DNA of 64,000 nucleotides from JANPPS01 sp965246925 (lineage in GTDB: Bacteria > Pseudomonadota > Alphaproteobacteria > Acetobacterales > Acetobacteraceae). The stretch covers positions 186,001 to 250,000 of the forward strand of contig OZ251994.1 of the NCBI GenBank assembly GCA_965246925.1, given 5' to 3'. The position numbers were made by a program, and so were the translations under genes. Shown here piece by piece: positions 24,831-34,024 of this stretch (position 1 is the stretch's first letter; every line of letters begins with the position of its first letter). Below the pieces are notes generated by a model, which saw only the letters and a list, made by a program, of their open reading frames with translations, was not told the DNA's origin and made no database searches.

Positions 24831-26165
24831 TCAAACCCCCGGCAACGTAACGGTCGCCCGAAGCCCCCCCTCCGCCCGGTTCGCCAGCGCCACATCGCCC
24901 CCATGCGCCCGCAGGATATTGCGGGTAATCGGCAGCCCCAGCCCGGTCCCGCCCGTCTCCCGGTTCCGGCTCCCCTCCACCCGGTGAAACGGCTCGAACA
25001 CCCGCTCCAGCTGATCCGCCGGGATCCCCGGCCCGTCATCCTCGATCCGCACGCTCACCATCCCGTTCCGCGCCGCCGACAACGACAGCTGCACACCCTG
25101 CGCATAATTCAGCGCATTCTGCACCAAATTGGAAAACGCCCGCTTCAACGCCACCGGGCGCCCCTGCACGCGGAGCTGCTCCGGCCCCCGGAACCCGATC
25201 TGCTCCGCCGCCGCCGGCCGCGCGTCCGCCGCCTCGTCCAGGACCGTCCGCAACAACGCCGACAAATCCATCGGCACCGCCGGCTCGCTCCCCGCGACGT
25301 CCCGCCCGAACGCCAGCGTGGCCGACACCATCGCCTCTAGCTCGTCCAAATCCAGCAGCATCTTCCGCCGCTGCTCCTCGTCGTCCATCCACTCCGCCCG
25401 CAGCTTCAGCCGCGTGATCGGCGTCCGCAAATCATGCCCGATCGCCGACAATAGGAACGTCCGGTCCGACACGAACCGCCGGATCCGCCCCGCCATCGTG
25501 TTGAACGCCGCCGCCGCCGTCGCCACCTCCGCCGGCCCATCCTCCGCCAGCGCCGGCGCGTTCACGTCCCGCCCCAGCCGCTCCGCCGCCTGCCCCAGCA
25601 ACCGCACCGGCGCCGTCAGCCGCCGCACCGCCCAGATGATCAGCAAGCTCGCCAGCGCCGTCATCGCCAGGAACGCCACCAGGAAGAAACGCGAATGCCA
25701 CGGCCGCGGCACCGGCCAATCCGCCCGCACCACGAACCACCGCTCATCCGGCACCCGCATGAACAGCAGGAGCCGCCCATCCCCATCCCCGCCGCGCACG
25801 CTGATATCCCGCGGCCGCAACGGCGCCGCAACCGGCCCGAACTTCAGATACGTCCGCACCATCTCCTGAATGTCCGGGAGCGCCGGCTTCAGCTCTTCCC
25901 GCGGCGGCTGCGCCTCGAGGCTCACCTGCAGCCCGGCGCCCGCGTCCAAATCCCGCACCGCCCCGGCCCAACCCTCCGCCGGCCCCGCCACCAGGTTGCG
26001 ATAGATGGTGCTGACCCGTCCCCCTAAATCCCGCGCCTCCGCCAGCCGCTGCAACTCGATCCGGTCCAGCGCATGGATCGTCAGCCCCAGCGCCTGCACC
26101 AGCATGAAGCCGACGATCAGCGCCACCGCCGTCCGGGTCGCCAAGCTTTGGGGCACCAGCCTCAT
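24831..26165 (-). CDS. EnvZ-like sensor histidine kinase
   Basis: 444 residues from ATG 26165, which overlaps the regulator stop (ATGA). Two transmembrane helices (about 12-34 and 175-195) bracket a periplasmic sensor region. HAMP domain follows (VRRLTAPVRLLGQAAERLGRD). Phosphoacceptor SAIGHDLRTPITRLKLRAEW with the His near residue 243. ATPase: SNLVQNALNYA (N box), VRIEDDGPGIP (G1) and GGTGLGLPITRNIL (G2). Partner of the regulator encoded directly upstream. Confidence 0.92.
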   Translation of the reverse strand: MRLVPQSLATRTAVALIVGFMLVQALGLTIHALDRIELQRLAEARDLGGRVSTIYRNLVAGPAEGWAGAVRDLDAGAGLQVSLEAQPPREELKPALPDIQEMVRTYLKFGPVAAPLRPRDISVRGGDGDGRLLLFMRVPDERWFVVRADWPVPRPWHSRFFLVAFLAMTALASLLIIWAVRRLTAPVRLLGQAAERLGRDVNAPALAEDGPAEVATAAAAFNTMAGRIRRFVSDRTFLLSAIGHDLRTPITRLKLRAEWMDDEEQRRKMLLDLDELEAMVSATLAFGRDVAGSEPAVPMDLSALLRTVLDEAADARPAAAEQIGFRGPEQLRVQGRPVALKRAFSNLVQNALNYAQGVQLSLSAARNGMVSVRIEDDGPGIPADQLERVFEPFHRVEGSRNRETGGTGLGLPITRNILRAHGGDVALANRAEGGLRATVTLPGV

Positions 26166-26878
26166 GCCCGCGTCACCTCCGCCGCCAGCACATAGCCCCC
26201 GCTCCGCACCGTCTTGATCAGCTGCGGGTTCCGCCCATCCCCCTCGAGCTTCCGCCGCAACCGGCTGATCGCCACGTCGATCGCCCGGTCCACCGGCCCC
26301 GCCTGACGCCCGCGCAGCAGATCCAGCAGCATATCCCGCGTCAGCACCTGGTTCGCCCGCTCCACCAGCGCCGCGAGCATGTCGAACTCCCCCCCGGTCA
26401 GCGCCACCTCCACACCCTCCGAATTCAACAGCCGCCGCCGCACGGGGTCCAGCGTCCATCCCGCGAACCGCACCGGCACCGGCGCCGCCTGCCGCTTCGC
26501 CGCCCGCTCGCTCGTCCGCCGCAGCACCGCCCGGATCCGCGCCAGCAGCTCCCGCGGGTTGAACGGCTTCGGCAAATAATCGTCCGCCCCCAGCTCCAGC
26601 CCAATGATCCGGTCCGTCTCCTCCCCCATCGCCGTCAGCATTACGATCGGCACCTCCGACACCCCGCGCAGCCACCGCGCCAGATCGAGCCCGCCCTCGC
26701 CCGGCAGCATCAGATCCAGGATCACCAGCTGGTAATGCCCCGCCGGCCACGCCCGGCGCGCCTCCCGCCCATCCCGCACCGCGGTCACGCGCAGCCCGTT
26801 CCGCTCGAGGAAACGGGTCAGCAAATCCCGCGTCTCCCGGTCATCATCGATCATCAACAAATGCGGCGTCGTCTCCAT
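26162..26878 (-). CDS. OmpR-family response regulator
   Basis: 238 residues from ATG 26878. Receiver: LLMIDDDRETRD, phosphoacceptor LVILDLMLPGEGG, IVMLTAM, DDYLPKPFNPREL. Winged helix: LTGGEFDMLAALVERANQ, RAIDVAISRLRRKLE, IKTVRSGGYVL. First gene of a two-gene operon with the EnvZ-like kinase. The PF after the conserved Lys is canonical, unlike the orphan regulator at 6875. Confidence 0.93.
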   Translation of the reverse strand: METTPHLLMIDDDRETRDLLTRFLERNGLRVTAVRDGREARRAWPAGHYQLVILDLMLPGEGGLDLARWLRGVSEVPIVMLTAMGEETDRIIGLELGADDYLPKPFNPRELLARIRAVLRRTSERAAKRQAAPVPVRFAGWTLDPVRRRLLNSEGVEVALTGGEFDMLAALVERANQVLTRDMLLDLLRGRQAGPVDRAIDVAISRLRRKLEGDGRNPQLIKTVRSGGYVLAAEVTRA

Positions 26879-26964
26879 ACCGCCGATCTTACGCCCAATT
26901 CCGCCTCGAACCAGGCATCTCACCGCCCGGTTGCACTTTGTATCATCCTGTGGTCTCCCCACCC

Positions 26965-27621
26965 GTGACCTTCCCGCACCCCCCGCCCGACATGCGCCGG
27001 GCCATCGACGCCCTGATCCTGCAGGACCCCCGCCTCGCCGGGATCGAGCCCGCCTGCGGCCCCCTCCCCTGGCGCGTCCGCCCGCAGGGCTTCCCCGGCC
27101 TGTTCCAAGCCATCACCGCCCAGGTCGTCAGCAACCAGGCCGCGTCCGCCATCTGGCGCCGCCTCACCGCCCTACCCGGCGCCCAAGACCCGCACGGCCT
27201 CCTCGCGCTGCCCGAAGCCGCCCTCCGCACCGCCGGCCTATCCGGCCCCAAGATCGCCCACGCCCGCGCCTTGGCCGAGGCCTTCACCGCCGGCCGCCTC
27301 TCCATCCCCGCCATCGAAGCCGCCTCCGACTCCGACGCCCTCGCCGCCATCACCGCCGTGCGCGGCCTCGGCCCTTGGACCGCCGAGGTCTATCTCCTCT
27401 TCGCCCACGCCCGCGCCGACGTGTTCCCCGCCGGCGACATCGCCATCGCCGGCGCCGCCGCCCATGTCCTGCACCTCGCCGCCCGGCCGGACCCGCGATC
27501 CCTCCGCGCCCTGGCCGAGCCCTGGCGCCCCTACCGCGCGCTCGCCGCCCGCCTGCTCTGGCACCAATGGCGCGCCCTCACCGGACGCCCCAGCTTTGAT
27601 GATCCGCCCATAACCGGCTAG
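26965..27621 (+). CDS. DNA-3-methyladenine glycosylase II, AlkA-like (copy 1)
   Basis: 218 residues from GTG 26965; TTG 26938 and ATG 26992 are alternatives. HhH-GPD DNA glycosylase that removes alkylated bases: FPGLFQAITAQVVSNQAASA, helix-hairpin-helix LAAITAVRGLGPWTAEVYL, then the acidic motif VFPAGDIAIAGAA where Asp is the expected catalytic residue. Second copy lies at 35942. It is divergent from the two-component operon. Confidence 0.85.
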   Translation: MTFPHPPPDMRRAIDALILQDPRLAGIEPACGPLPWRVRPQGFPGLFQAITAQVVSNQAASAIWRRLTALPGAQDPHGLLALPEAALRTAGLSGPKIAHARALAEAFTAGRLSIPAIEAASDSDALAAITAVRGLGPWTAEVYLLFAHARADVFPAGDIAIAGAAAHVLHLAARPDPRSLRALAEPWRPYRALAARLLWHQWRALTGRPSFDDPPITG

Positions 27622-27647
27622 CCTTCATCAAAACCGGAGGACACGCC

Positions 27648-28646
27648 ATGCCCACCCTCACCCGCCGCACCCTCGGTGGCGCCGCGCTCGCCCTCCCCTT
27701 CATCCGCCGCGCCCACGCCGAGCTGAGCGAAGTCGTCATCGCCAAGCAGTTCGGCACCCTCTATCTCCAGCAAGACGTCATGGAGCGGCACCAGCTGGTG
27801 GAAAAGCACGCCGCCCGTCTCGGCCTACCCGGCCTCCGCCCCAGCTACGTCCGCCTCGGCGGCACCGGCCCCGTGACCGAGGCCCTGCTCGCCGGGTCGC
27901 TGCATTTCGCCAGCGGTGGCGCACCCGGCGCCCTCCTCCTCTGGGACCGCTCCCGCGGCACCGTCAAATCCGCCTTCGCCATGAACGCCACCAACCAGCG
28001 CCTCCTGACCGTGGGCCCCGCCACCTCGGTCGCCGAACTGAAGCCCGAGGACCGTATCGCCCTCCCCGCCGCCAAGGTCAGCCCGCAGGCCATCTACCTG
28101 CAAATGGCCGCCGCCAAGGCGTTCGGCCCCACCGAATGGGCCAAGCTCGACGCGCAAACCGTCTCCCGCGCCCATCCCGACAGCGCCGCGCAGATGATCG
28201 GCCGCACGGAGATCAACTGCCACTTCTCCACCACCCCGTTCCAGGAGCGGGAGCTGAAAGCCGCCGGCGTCCGCGAGATCACCAACAGCTACGCGATCCA
28301 AGGCGTGGACACCTCCACCCCCAACACGATCTACGCCCAATCCAGCTTCCGCACGCAGAACCCGCTCGCCTGGCAGGCGACGCTGGCCGCCTTCGACGAA
28401 GCCACCGACTGGATCAACCAGAACCCGGCCGACGCCGCGCAGCTCTATTTGGACGCCAGCGGCGAAAAGGACACCGCCGAGAACGTCCAGGCCGGCATGG
28501 GGGCCCCCGGCAACCGCTTCACCCTCCAGCCCGCCAACGTCCAGATCCTCGCCAACTTCATGGCCGATTGCGGCACCCTGAAGCGTCGCCCGCAGAACCT
28601 CGCCGACCTCTTTTTCCCCGAAGCCGTGGAGCGCGGCGGCAGTTGA
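27648..28646 (+). CDS. ABC-type (NMT1/SsuA-like) substrate-binding protein
   Basis: 332 residues; strong ribosome site CGGAGG eight bases before ATG. Tat-like signal (LTRRTLGGAALALPFIRRAHA). Periplasmic-binding fold of the NitT/TauT class: VRLGGTGPVTEALLAGSLHFASG split, VSRAHPDSAAQMIGRTEINCHF. No ATPase or classical permease follows; instead the stop codon overlaps the start of a DMT-family permease. Confidence 0.8.
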   Translation: MPTLTRRTLGGAALALPFIRRAHAELSEVVIAKQFGTLYLQQDVMERHQLVEKHAARLGLPGLRPSYVRLGGTGPVTEALLAGSLHFASGGAPGALLLWDRSRGTVKSAFAMNATNQRLLTVGPATSVAELKPEDRIALPAAKVSPQAIYLQMAAAKAFGPTEWAKLDAQTVSRAHPDSAAQMIGRTEINCHFSTTPFQERELKAAGVREITNSYAIQGVDTSTPNTIYAQSSFRTQNPLAWQATLAAFDEATDWINQNPADAAQLYLDASGEKDTAENVQAGMGAPGNRFTLQPANVQILANFMADCGTLKRRPQNLADLFFPEAVERGGS

Positions 28647-29503
28647 ACCGGGCTGGCCTGCTCTGGGGCGCCCTGGGCGTCCTGGCCTTCTCCGTCTCCT
28701 TGCCCGCCACCCGGCTCGCCGTCGCCGGCGGCCTACCCGGCGCCTTCGTCGGCTACGGCCGCGGCGCGGTCGCCGGCCTCCTGGCCCTCGTCGCCCTAGC
28801 CATCATCCGCCCCCCCATGCCCGCCCGCCAGGTATGGCCAAGGCTGGTGTTGGTGTCGCTCGGCGTCGTCATCGGCTGGCCCGTCCTCACCGCCTTGGCG
28901 TTGACCAAGGTCCCCAGCACCCACGGCATCGTCATCACCGGCATTATGCCCGCGGTCACCGCCATCATGGCCGTCCTCCGCACCGACGAACGCCCCTCCC
29001 TCCCGTTCTGGCTCGCCGCCATCGCCGGCCTCGCCTGCGTCCTAGCCTTCGCCGCCGTCCAAGGGGCCGGCGAACTCACTACCGCCGACGCCCTGCTGTT
29101 GGGTGCAGTCCTATGCTCCTCCCTCGGCTACGCCGAAGGCGGCGCCCTGGCCCGCACCATGGGCGGCATCCAAGTCATATGCTACGCCCTCATCCTAGCC
29201 CTCCCCCTCAGCCTCGCCCTCACCCTATGGTCCTGGAACCCCCAAGCCCTCAGAACCGCCACCCCCACCGCCTGGTCTGGCTTCACCTACGTCGCCACCA
29301 TCAGCAGCTTCGCGGGCTTCTTCGCCTGGTACCACGGCCTAGCCCGAGGCGGCGTGGCCCGGGTAGGCCAAGTCCAGCTAGCCCAGCCGGTGCTATCCTT
29401 GATCTGGGCCTCGCTGCTGCTGAGCGAGGCCGTGACCTGGCCAATGGTGGCCACGTCGCTGGCGATCCTGGCGTGCGTGGTGGCCACACAGCGGGCGCGA
29501 TGA
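28643..29503 (+). CDS. EamA/DMT-family permease
   Basis: 286 residues from TTG 28643, inside the TGA of the preceding gene (TTGA). About ten hydrophobic segments in two EamA repeats: LLWGALGVLAFSVSLPATRLAV and ITGIMPAVTAIMAVL in the first; VATISSFAGFFAWYHGLARGG and VGQVQLAQPVLSLIWASLLLSE in the second. Drug/metabolite exporter superfamily; substrate unknown. Translational coupling to the binding protein is notable. Confidence 0.83.
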   Translation: MNRAGLLWGALGVLAFSVSLPATRLAVAGGLPGAFVGYGRGAVAGLLALVALAIIRPPMPARQVWPRLVLVSLGVVIGWPVLTALALTKVPSTHGIVITGIMPAVTAIMAVLRTDERPSLPFWLAAIAGLACVLAFAAVQGAGELTTADALLLGAVLCSSLGYAEGGALARTMGGIQVICYALILALPLSLALTLWSWNPQALRTATPTAWSGFTYVATISSFAGFFAWYHGLARGGVARVGQVQLAQPVLSLIWASLLLSEAVTWPMVATSLAILACVVATQRAR

Positions 29504-29585
29504 CCCTGGACGCCCCTCTTTTGAAAGCAAGCTATCCCGTCGCCCCGGGCTCGACCTGGCTCACCCGGCGCCCCTTGACGAACCT

Positions 29586-29645
29586 AGCTCCTACTCGCCC
29601 CAGCTCCTACTCGCCCTAAATCCTACTCGCCCTAAATCCTACTCG
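29586..29645. repeat. 16-bp tandem repeat, about 3.75 copies
   Basis: Units at 29586-29601, 29602-29617, 29618-29633 and a partial one at 29634-29645, sharing the core TCCTACTCGCCC. Lies between the DMT permease and the next gene; no coding sequence crosses it convincingly. Confidence 0.9.
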
Positions 29646-29663
29646 AGTCGTCACCAGTCCGAG

Positions 29664-29694
29664 GTGTAACTCGTACACTAGGCGTGGCCACGCC
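29664..29694. repeat. Two adjacent short palindromes
   Basis: GTGTA-ACTCG-TACAC (29664-29678) followed by the perfect 14-bp palindrome GGCGTGGCCACGCC (29681-29694). Either could be a protein-binding site or a weak transcript end. No T run follows on either strand. Confidence 0.5.
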
Positions 29695-29791
29695 ATTGAT
29701 CCCGCTCAAGGCCAGCCGACGTGCAAGCCGCCGTTCAGCAAGTTAGACACCCTTGACACCCCCATCCAGAATATGTTCCTATCTCCTCGTC

Positions 29792-30385
29792 ATGCACCCC
29801 ACCCCCACCCCTCTCCCCCCACCGCCCCAGGCACCCGAGGACGATGACGCCTACTACCGCGCCGTCCTCCAGGACCTCATCACCCGCGGCGCCGACCTCG
29901 CCCGCCAGCTGCATGAGAATGCGGCCAAGCACCCCGAAGCCGACCACACCATCTCCTTCGACCGCATCGCCCGCACCATCCGCCGCACCATCGCTCTCGC
30001 GCGCCACATCCAAACCACCCCGCCCAAGGCCCGCATGGCCGCGCCCGAGCGCGCCAAGGCCCGCGAAAAGATAATCCGCACGATCGAAGACGCCATCGAG
30101 GTCAAGGGCCGCCATACCAAGGGTTTCGACAACCGGATCTACTTCGAGGAACTCAACGAGCGCCTGCTCGATGACCAGCTCGAGATAGACCTGCAAACCC
30201 GCTCCATCGACGACATCATCGAAGAGATCGCCCGCGACCTCAACGTCAACGCCCAGGAACGCTCCTGGCGCCACAAGCGCCGGACTCCCGCGACCCTGGC
30301 CGAACTCCGCACCCGGGCCCGGGCTCCCGCAGCCGGTCCCACCCCACCACCGCACCCGCCGACACGGTGGCCCGAACCGCCATAA
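29792..30385 (+). CDS. Conserved-looking cytoplasmic protein of unknown function
   Basis: 197 residues from ATG 29792. Pro-rich ends and a highly charged helical centre: AYYRAVLQDLITRGADLARQ, FDRIARTIRRTIALARHI, AREKIIRTIEDAIEVKG, RSIDDIIEEIARDLN. It may be a coiled helical adaptor. A TTGACA hexamer lies at 29753. No domain recognised. Confidence 0.6.
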   Translation: MHPTPTPLPPPPQAPEDDDAYYRAVLQDLITRGADLARQLHENAAKHPEADHTISFDRIARTIRRTIALARHIQTTPPKARMAAPERAKAREKIIRTIEDAIEVKGRHTKGFDNRIYFEELNERLLDDQLEIDLQTRSIDDIIEEIARDLNVNAQERSWRHKRRTPATLAELRTRARAPAAGPTPPPHPPTRWPEPP

Positions 30386-30559
30386 GCCCGCTCCCGTAGC
30401 AAGGGCTCCAGCCCGCCTCCCTGCCCGAGCCGGTCAAGGACGTCACACCAAGGACGCCCTCCAGCAAACGCACGCCCAACGCCCCCCAAAAAACGTTGAC
30501 GCCCCCACCCCCGGAAGGGATGGTGACCAACACCAATCCATTCCGGGAGCCCTGGCCTC

Positions 30560-32146
30560 ATGCAACTCCGCACCCTCCTGCTGGCCACCGCGGCCCTGCT
30601 GTGCACCGCCGCCGCCCAGGCCAAGACGCTGGTGTACTGCTCCGAAGGCTCCCCCGAAAACTTCAACCCCATGCTGAACACCACCGGCACCACGTTCGAC
30701 GCCAATCAGCCCGTCTATAACCGCCTGCTCGGCTTCAAGCCCGGCACCACCACCACCGTGCCCAGCCTGGCCGAGCGGTGGGACGTGTCCGGGGACGGCA
30801 AGACCTACACCTTCCACCTCCGCCCCGGCGTGAAATGGCACAGCAACGCCGCCTTCAAGCCCACGCGCGACTTCAACGCCGACGACGTGCTGTTCACCTT
30901 TGGCCGCCAGGGCCAGGCGGACCACCCGTTCCATAAGATCTCCGGCGGCGCCTACGCCTATTACGGCGATATGGGCCTGGATAAGCTCATCACCGGCATG
31001 GAGAAGATCGACCCGCTCACCATCCGCTTCACCTTGGCCGAGCCGTCGGCACCCTTCCTCGCCGACCTCGCGATGTCCTTCGCCGCCATCCAGTCCGCCG
31101 AATATGCCGACACCCTGATGAAGGCCGGCAGGCCGGAACAGATCGATCAGGCGCCCATCGGCACCGGCCCGTTCAGCTTCGTCGCCTACCAGCGGGACGC
31201 CACCATCCGCTACCGCCGCTTCGACGAGTACTGGGGCCCGAAGGCCAAGCTGGACGCGCTGGTCTATTCCATCAACAAGGACCCGGCCGTCCGCCTCGCC
31301 AAGCTCCGCGCCAACGAGTGCCAGGTCTCCGCCTACCCGGCGCCCGCCGACCTGCCCGGCATCAAATCGGACGCGGCGCTCCAATTGCTGGACCAGCCCG
31401 GCCTCAACATCGGCTACCTCGCCTTCAACGTCACCAAGAAGCCGTTCGACGACAAGCGGGTGCGCCAGGCGCTGAACATGGCGATCGACCGCAAGGCCAT
31501 CCTCGACGCCGTGTTCCTGGGCGCCGGGCAGCCGGCCAAGAACCTGATCCCGCCCACCCTCTGGTCCTACAATGACGCCGTGCAGCCCTGGCCGTTCGAC
31601 CCCGCCGCCGCCAAGAAGCTGCTGACCGAGGCCGGCCTGCCCGACGGGTTCGAGATGGACCTCTGGGCCATGCCGGTCCAGCGCCCCTACAACCCCGACG
31701 CCCGCCGCATGGCCGAGCTGATGCAGGCCGACCTCGCCAAGATCGGCGTGAAAGCCAAGATCGTCAGCTACGAATGGGGCGAATACCGCAAGCGCATCCA
31801 GGCCGGCGAGCATATGGCCGCCCTGTTCGGCTGGACCGGCGACAACGGCGATCCGGACAACTTCTTCGTCCCCCTCGCCGGCTGCGCCGCGGCCCGGCCC
31901 GGCGGCGGCAACGCCACCAAATGGTGCAACAAGGAGTTCGACGCCCTGATCGATCAAGCCGCAACGCTCACCGCACAGCCGGACCGCGCCAAGCTGTATG
32001 AACAGGCGCAGACCATCATGCGGGAGGAGGCGCCCTTCTTCCTCATCGCCCACTCCGTCGCCTACCAGCCCATGCGGAAGGACGTGACCGGCTACACCAT
32101 GAGCCCGCTCGGCACGCATGATTTCTCCGCCGCCGACATCCAATAA
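30560..32146 (+). CDS. dppA: Dipeptide/oligopeptide ABC transporter substrate-binding protein
   Basis: 528 residues with Sec signal MQLRTLLLATAALLCTAAAQA. Family 5 extracellular solute-binding protein: LVYCSEGSPENFNPML, YTFHLRPGVKWHSNAAF, FNVTKKPFDDKRVRQALNMA split, MAIDRKAILDAVF, GWTGDNGDPDNFF. First of five consecutive genes that make a whole peptide importer. Confidence 0.92.
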   Translation: MQLRTLLLATAALLCTAAAQAKTLVYCSEGSPENFNPMLNTTGTTFDANQPVYNRLLGFKPGTTTTVPSLAERWDVSGDGKTYTFHLRPGVKWHSNAAFKPTRDFNADDVLFTFGRQGQADHPFHKISGGAYAYYGDMGLDKLITGMEKIDPLTIRFTLAEPSAPFLADLAMSFAAIQSAEYADTLMKAGRPEQIDQAPIGTGPFSFVAYQRDATIRYRRFDEYWGPKAKLDALVYSINKDPAVRLAKLRANECQVSAYPAPADLPGIKSDAALQLLDQPGLNIGYLAFNVTKKPFDDKRVRQALNMAIDRKAILDAVFLGAGQPAKNLIPPTLWSYNDAVQPWPFDPAAAKKLLTEAGLPDGFEMDLWAMPVQRPYNPDARRMAELMQADLAKIGVKAKIVSYEWGEYRKRIQAGEHMAALFGWTGDNGDPDNFFVPLAGCAAARPGGGNATKWCNKEFDALIDQAATLTAQPDRAKLYEQAQTIMREEAPFFLIAHSVAYQPMRKDVTGYTMSPLGTHDFSAADIQ

Positions 32147-32151
32147 CGCCC

Positions 32152-33153
32152 ATGCTCCGCCTGCTGACCCGGCGGCTGGCGCTCATCCTACCGACCTTCG
32201 CCGGCGTCACGCTGCTGGGCTTCTTGCTGATCCACGCCATCCCCGGGGACGCCGTCGAGGCCCGCACCGGGGAGCGTGGCATCACCCCCGAACGCCTCGC
32301 CTACTTCCGCCACGAACTCGGCCTCGACCGGCCCTTGTGGCGGCAGTTCCTGGCCTACGAAGGGCAGCTGCTGCAGGGCGACCTCGGACGCTCCGTCGTC
32401 ACCCAAGAAAGCGTCTGGACCGAGTTCAAGACCTTCTTTCCCGCCACGCTCGAGCTCAGCCTATGCGCCCTGATCTTCGCCGTGGCACTCGGCCTGCCGC
32501 TCGGCGTCATGGCGGCGGTGCGGCGCGGGTCGGCGCTGGATTATGGGCTGATCGGCCTGTCCGTCACCGGGGCGTCCATGCCCATCTTCTGGTGGGGGCT
32601 CATGGCCGTGCTGATCTTCTCGGTCGCCCTCGGCTGGACCCCGGTCTCGGGCCGGATCGACGACCTGTTCTTCGTCGAACCCTGGACCGGCTTCCTGCTG
32701 GTCGATGCCTGGTGGGGCGATGACCCCGGCGCCTTCCGCTCCGCCCTCCGCCACCTGATCCTCCCCGCCATCGTGCTCGGCACCATCCCGCTCGCCACCA
32801 TCGCCCGCATGACCCGCTCGGCCATGCTGGAGGTGCTGGGCGAGGACTACGTCCGCACCGCCCGCGCCAAGGGTCTCGCGCCCGGCCGGGTCGTGGTGGT
32901 GCACGCGCTCCGCAACGCGCTGATCCCGGTCGTGACCGTGCTCGGCCTCCAGGTCGGCGCGTTGCTCGGCGGCGCCATCCTGACCGAGACGGTGTTCGCC
33001 TGGCCCGGCGTCGGCCACTGGCTGGTCGAGAGCGTGCAGCGCCGCGACTACAACGTACTGCAGGGCGGCACCCTGCTGATCGCCGTGCTGGTGATGGCGG
33101 TCAACCTCGGCGTGGACGTGCTGTACGGCGTCCTGAATCCCAGGCTGCGGTGA
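32152..33153 (+). CDS. dppB: Peptide ABC transporter permease DppB
   Basis: 333 residues, six transmembrane helices. Starts MLRLLTRRLALILPTFAGV; N-terminal TGERGITPERLAYFRHELGL typical of DppB/OppB; cytoplasmic EAA loop EDYVRTARAKGLAPGRVVVV near residue 230; ends FAWPGVGHWLVESVQRRDYN. Begins five bases after the dppA stop. Confidence 0.93.
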   Translation: MLRLLTRRLALILPTFAGVTLLGFLLIHAIPGDAVEARTGERGITPERLAYFRHELGLDRPLWRQFLAYEGQLLQGDLGRSVVTQESVWTEFKTFFPATLELSLCALIFAVALGLPLGVMAAVRRGSALDYGLIGLSVTGASMPIFWWGLMAVLIFSVALGWTPVSGRIDDLFFVEPWTGFLLVDAWWGDDPGAFRSALRHLILPAIVLGTIPLATIARMTRSAMLEVLGEDYVRTARAKGLAPGRVVVVHALRNALIPVVTVLGLQVGALLGGAILTETVFAWPGVGHWLVESVQRRDYNVLQGGTLLIAVLVMAVNLGVDVLYGVLNPRLR

Positions 33154-33163
33154 GGCGGCTGCG

Positions 33164-34024
33164 ATGAGCGCCACCCTCGCCCCATCCCGCGCCGGGCTGC
33201 TCCGCAGGCTGCTGGAAAACCCCGGTGCCGCGGGCGGCCTGGCCGTCATGGCCGTGCTGATCATCCTCGCCGTGGCCGCCCCCCTCGTCGCCCCGCACGG
33301 CCCGGCCGAGCAGTTCCGCGAGTCCTTCCTGGCGCCCCCGTTCCAGCAAGCCACCTTCCCGCTCGGCACCGACAGCCTGGGCCGCGACATCCTGACCCGG
33401 CTCATCTACGGCGCCCGCCTGTCGCTACTGATCGGCGCCGTCGTCGTGGCGCTGTCGCTGTCGGTGGGCACGCTGCTCGGCCTCTGCGCCGCCTTCGCCG
33501 GGGGCGCGCTGGACGTGGCCATCATGCGGCTGATGGACGTGCTGCTGGTGTTCCCCAGCCTGCTGCTCGCCATCGTCGTCGTGGCCATCCTGGGCCCCGG
33601 CCTCACCAACGCCATGCTGGCCGTCGCCATCGTGCTGCTCCCCGGCTACGTCCGCCTGTCCCGCGCCGCGGCGCTGGGGGAGCTCACGCGGGAATACGTC
33701 GTCGCCACCCGCAGCGCCGGCGCCGGCACGCTCCGGCTCATGCTGCTGGTGGTGCTGCCGAACTGCCTCGCACCCCTGATCGTGCAGGCGACGCTGGGCT
33801 TCTCCGCCGCCATCCTGGACGCGGCCGCGCTCGGCTTCCTGGGCCTCGGCGCCCAGCCGCCCACGCCGGAATGGGGCACCATGCTGGCCGACGCGCTGCA
33901 GTTCTATCAGCGCGCCTGGTGGCTGCTGACCTTCCCGGGCCTCGCGATCCTAGTCACCGTCATGGCCTTCAACCTGCTCGGCGACGGCCTTCGCGACGCG
34001 CTCGACCCGAAGCTCCGCCGATGA
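33164..34024 (+). CDS. dppC: Peptide ABC transporter permease DppC
   Basis: 286 residues, six helices. N-terminal cytoplasmic tail, then PLGTDSLGRDILTRLIYGAR, the DppC/OppC signature, and EAA loop TREYVVATRSAGAGTLRLM. C-terminus AFNLLGDGLRDALDPKLRR is diagnostic. Overlaps dppD by four bases. Confidence 0.94.
   Translation: MSATLAPSRAGLLRRLLENPGAAGGLAVMAVLIILAVAAPLVAPHGPAEQFRESFLAPPFQQATFPLGTDSLGRDILTRLIYGARLSLLIGAVVVALSLSVGTLLGLCAAFAGGALDVAIMRLMDVLLVFPSLLLAIVVVAILGPGLTNAMLAVAIVLLPGYVRLSRAAALGELTREYVVATRSAGAGTLRLMLLVVLPNCLAPLIVQATLGFSAAILDAAALGFLGLGAQPPTPEWGTMLADALQFYQRAWWLLTFPGLAILVTVMAFNLLGDGLRDALDPKLRR

Noticed and set aside
24831..26750. Long form (639 codons) of the histidine kinase
   Set aside because: The first 195 codons lie over the response regulator and are Gly/Ala-rich; the kinase begins at 26165 with its transmembrane helix.
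30443..32143. 566-codon minus-strand frame
   Set aside because: Antisense to dppA; Gly-rich shadow.
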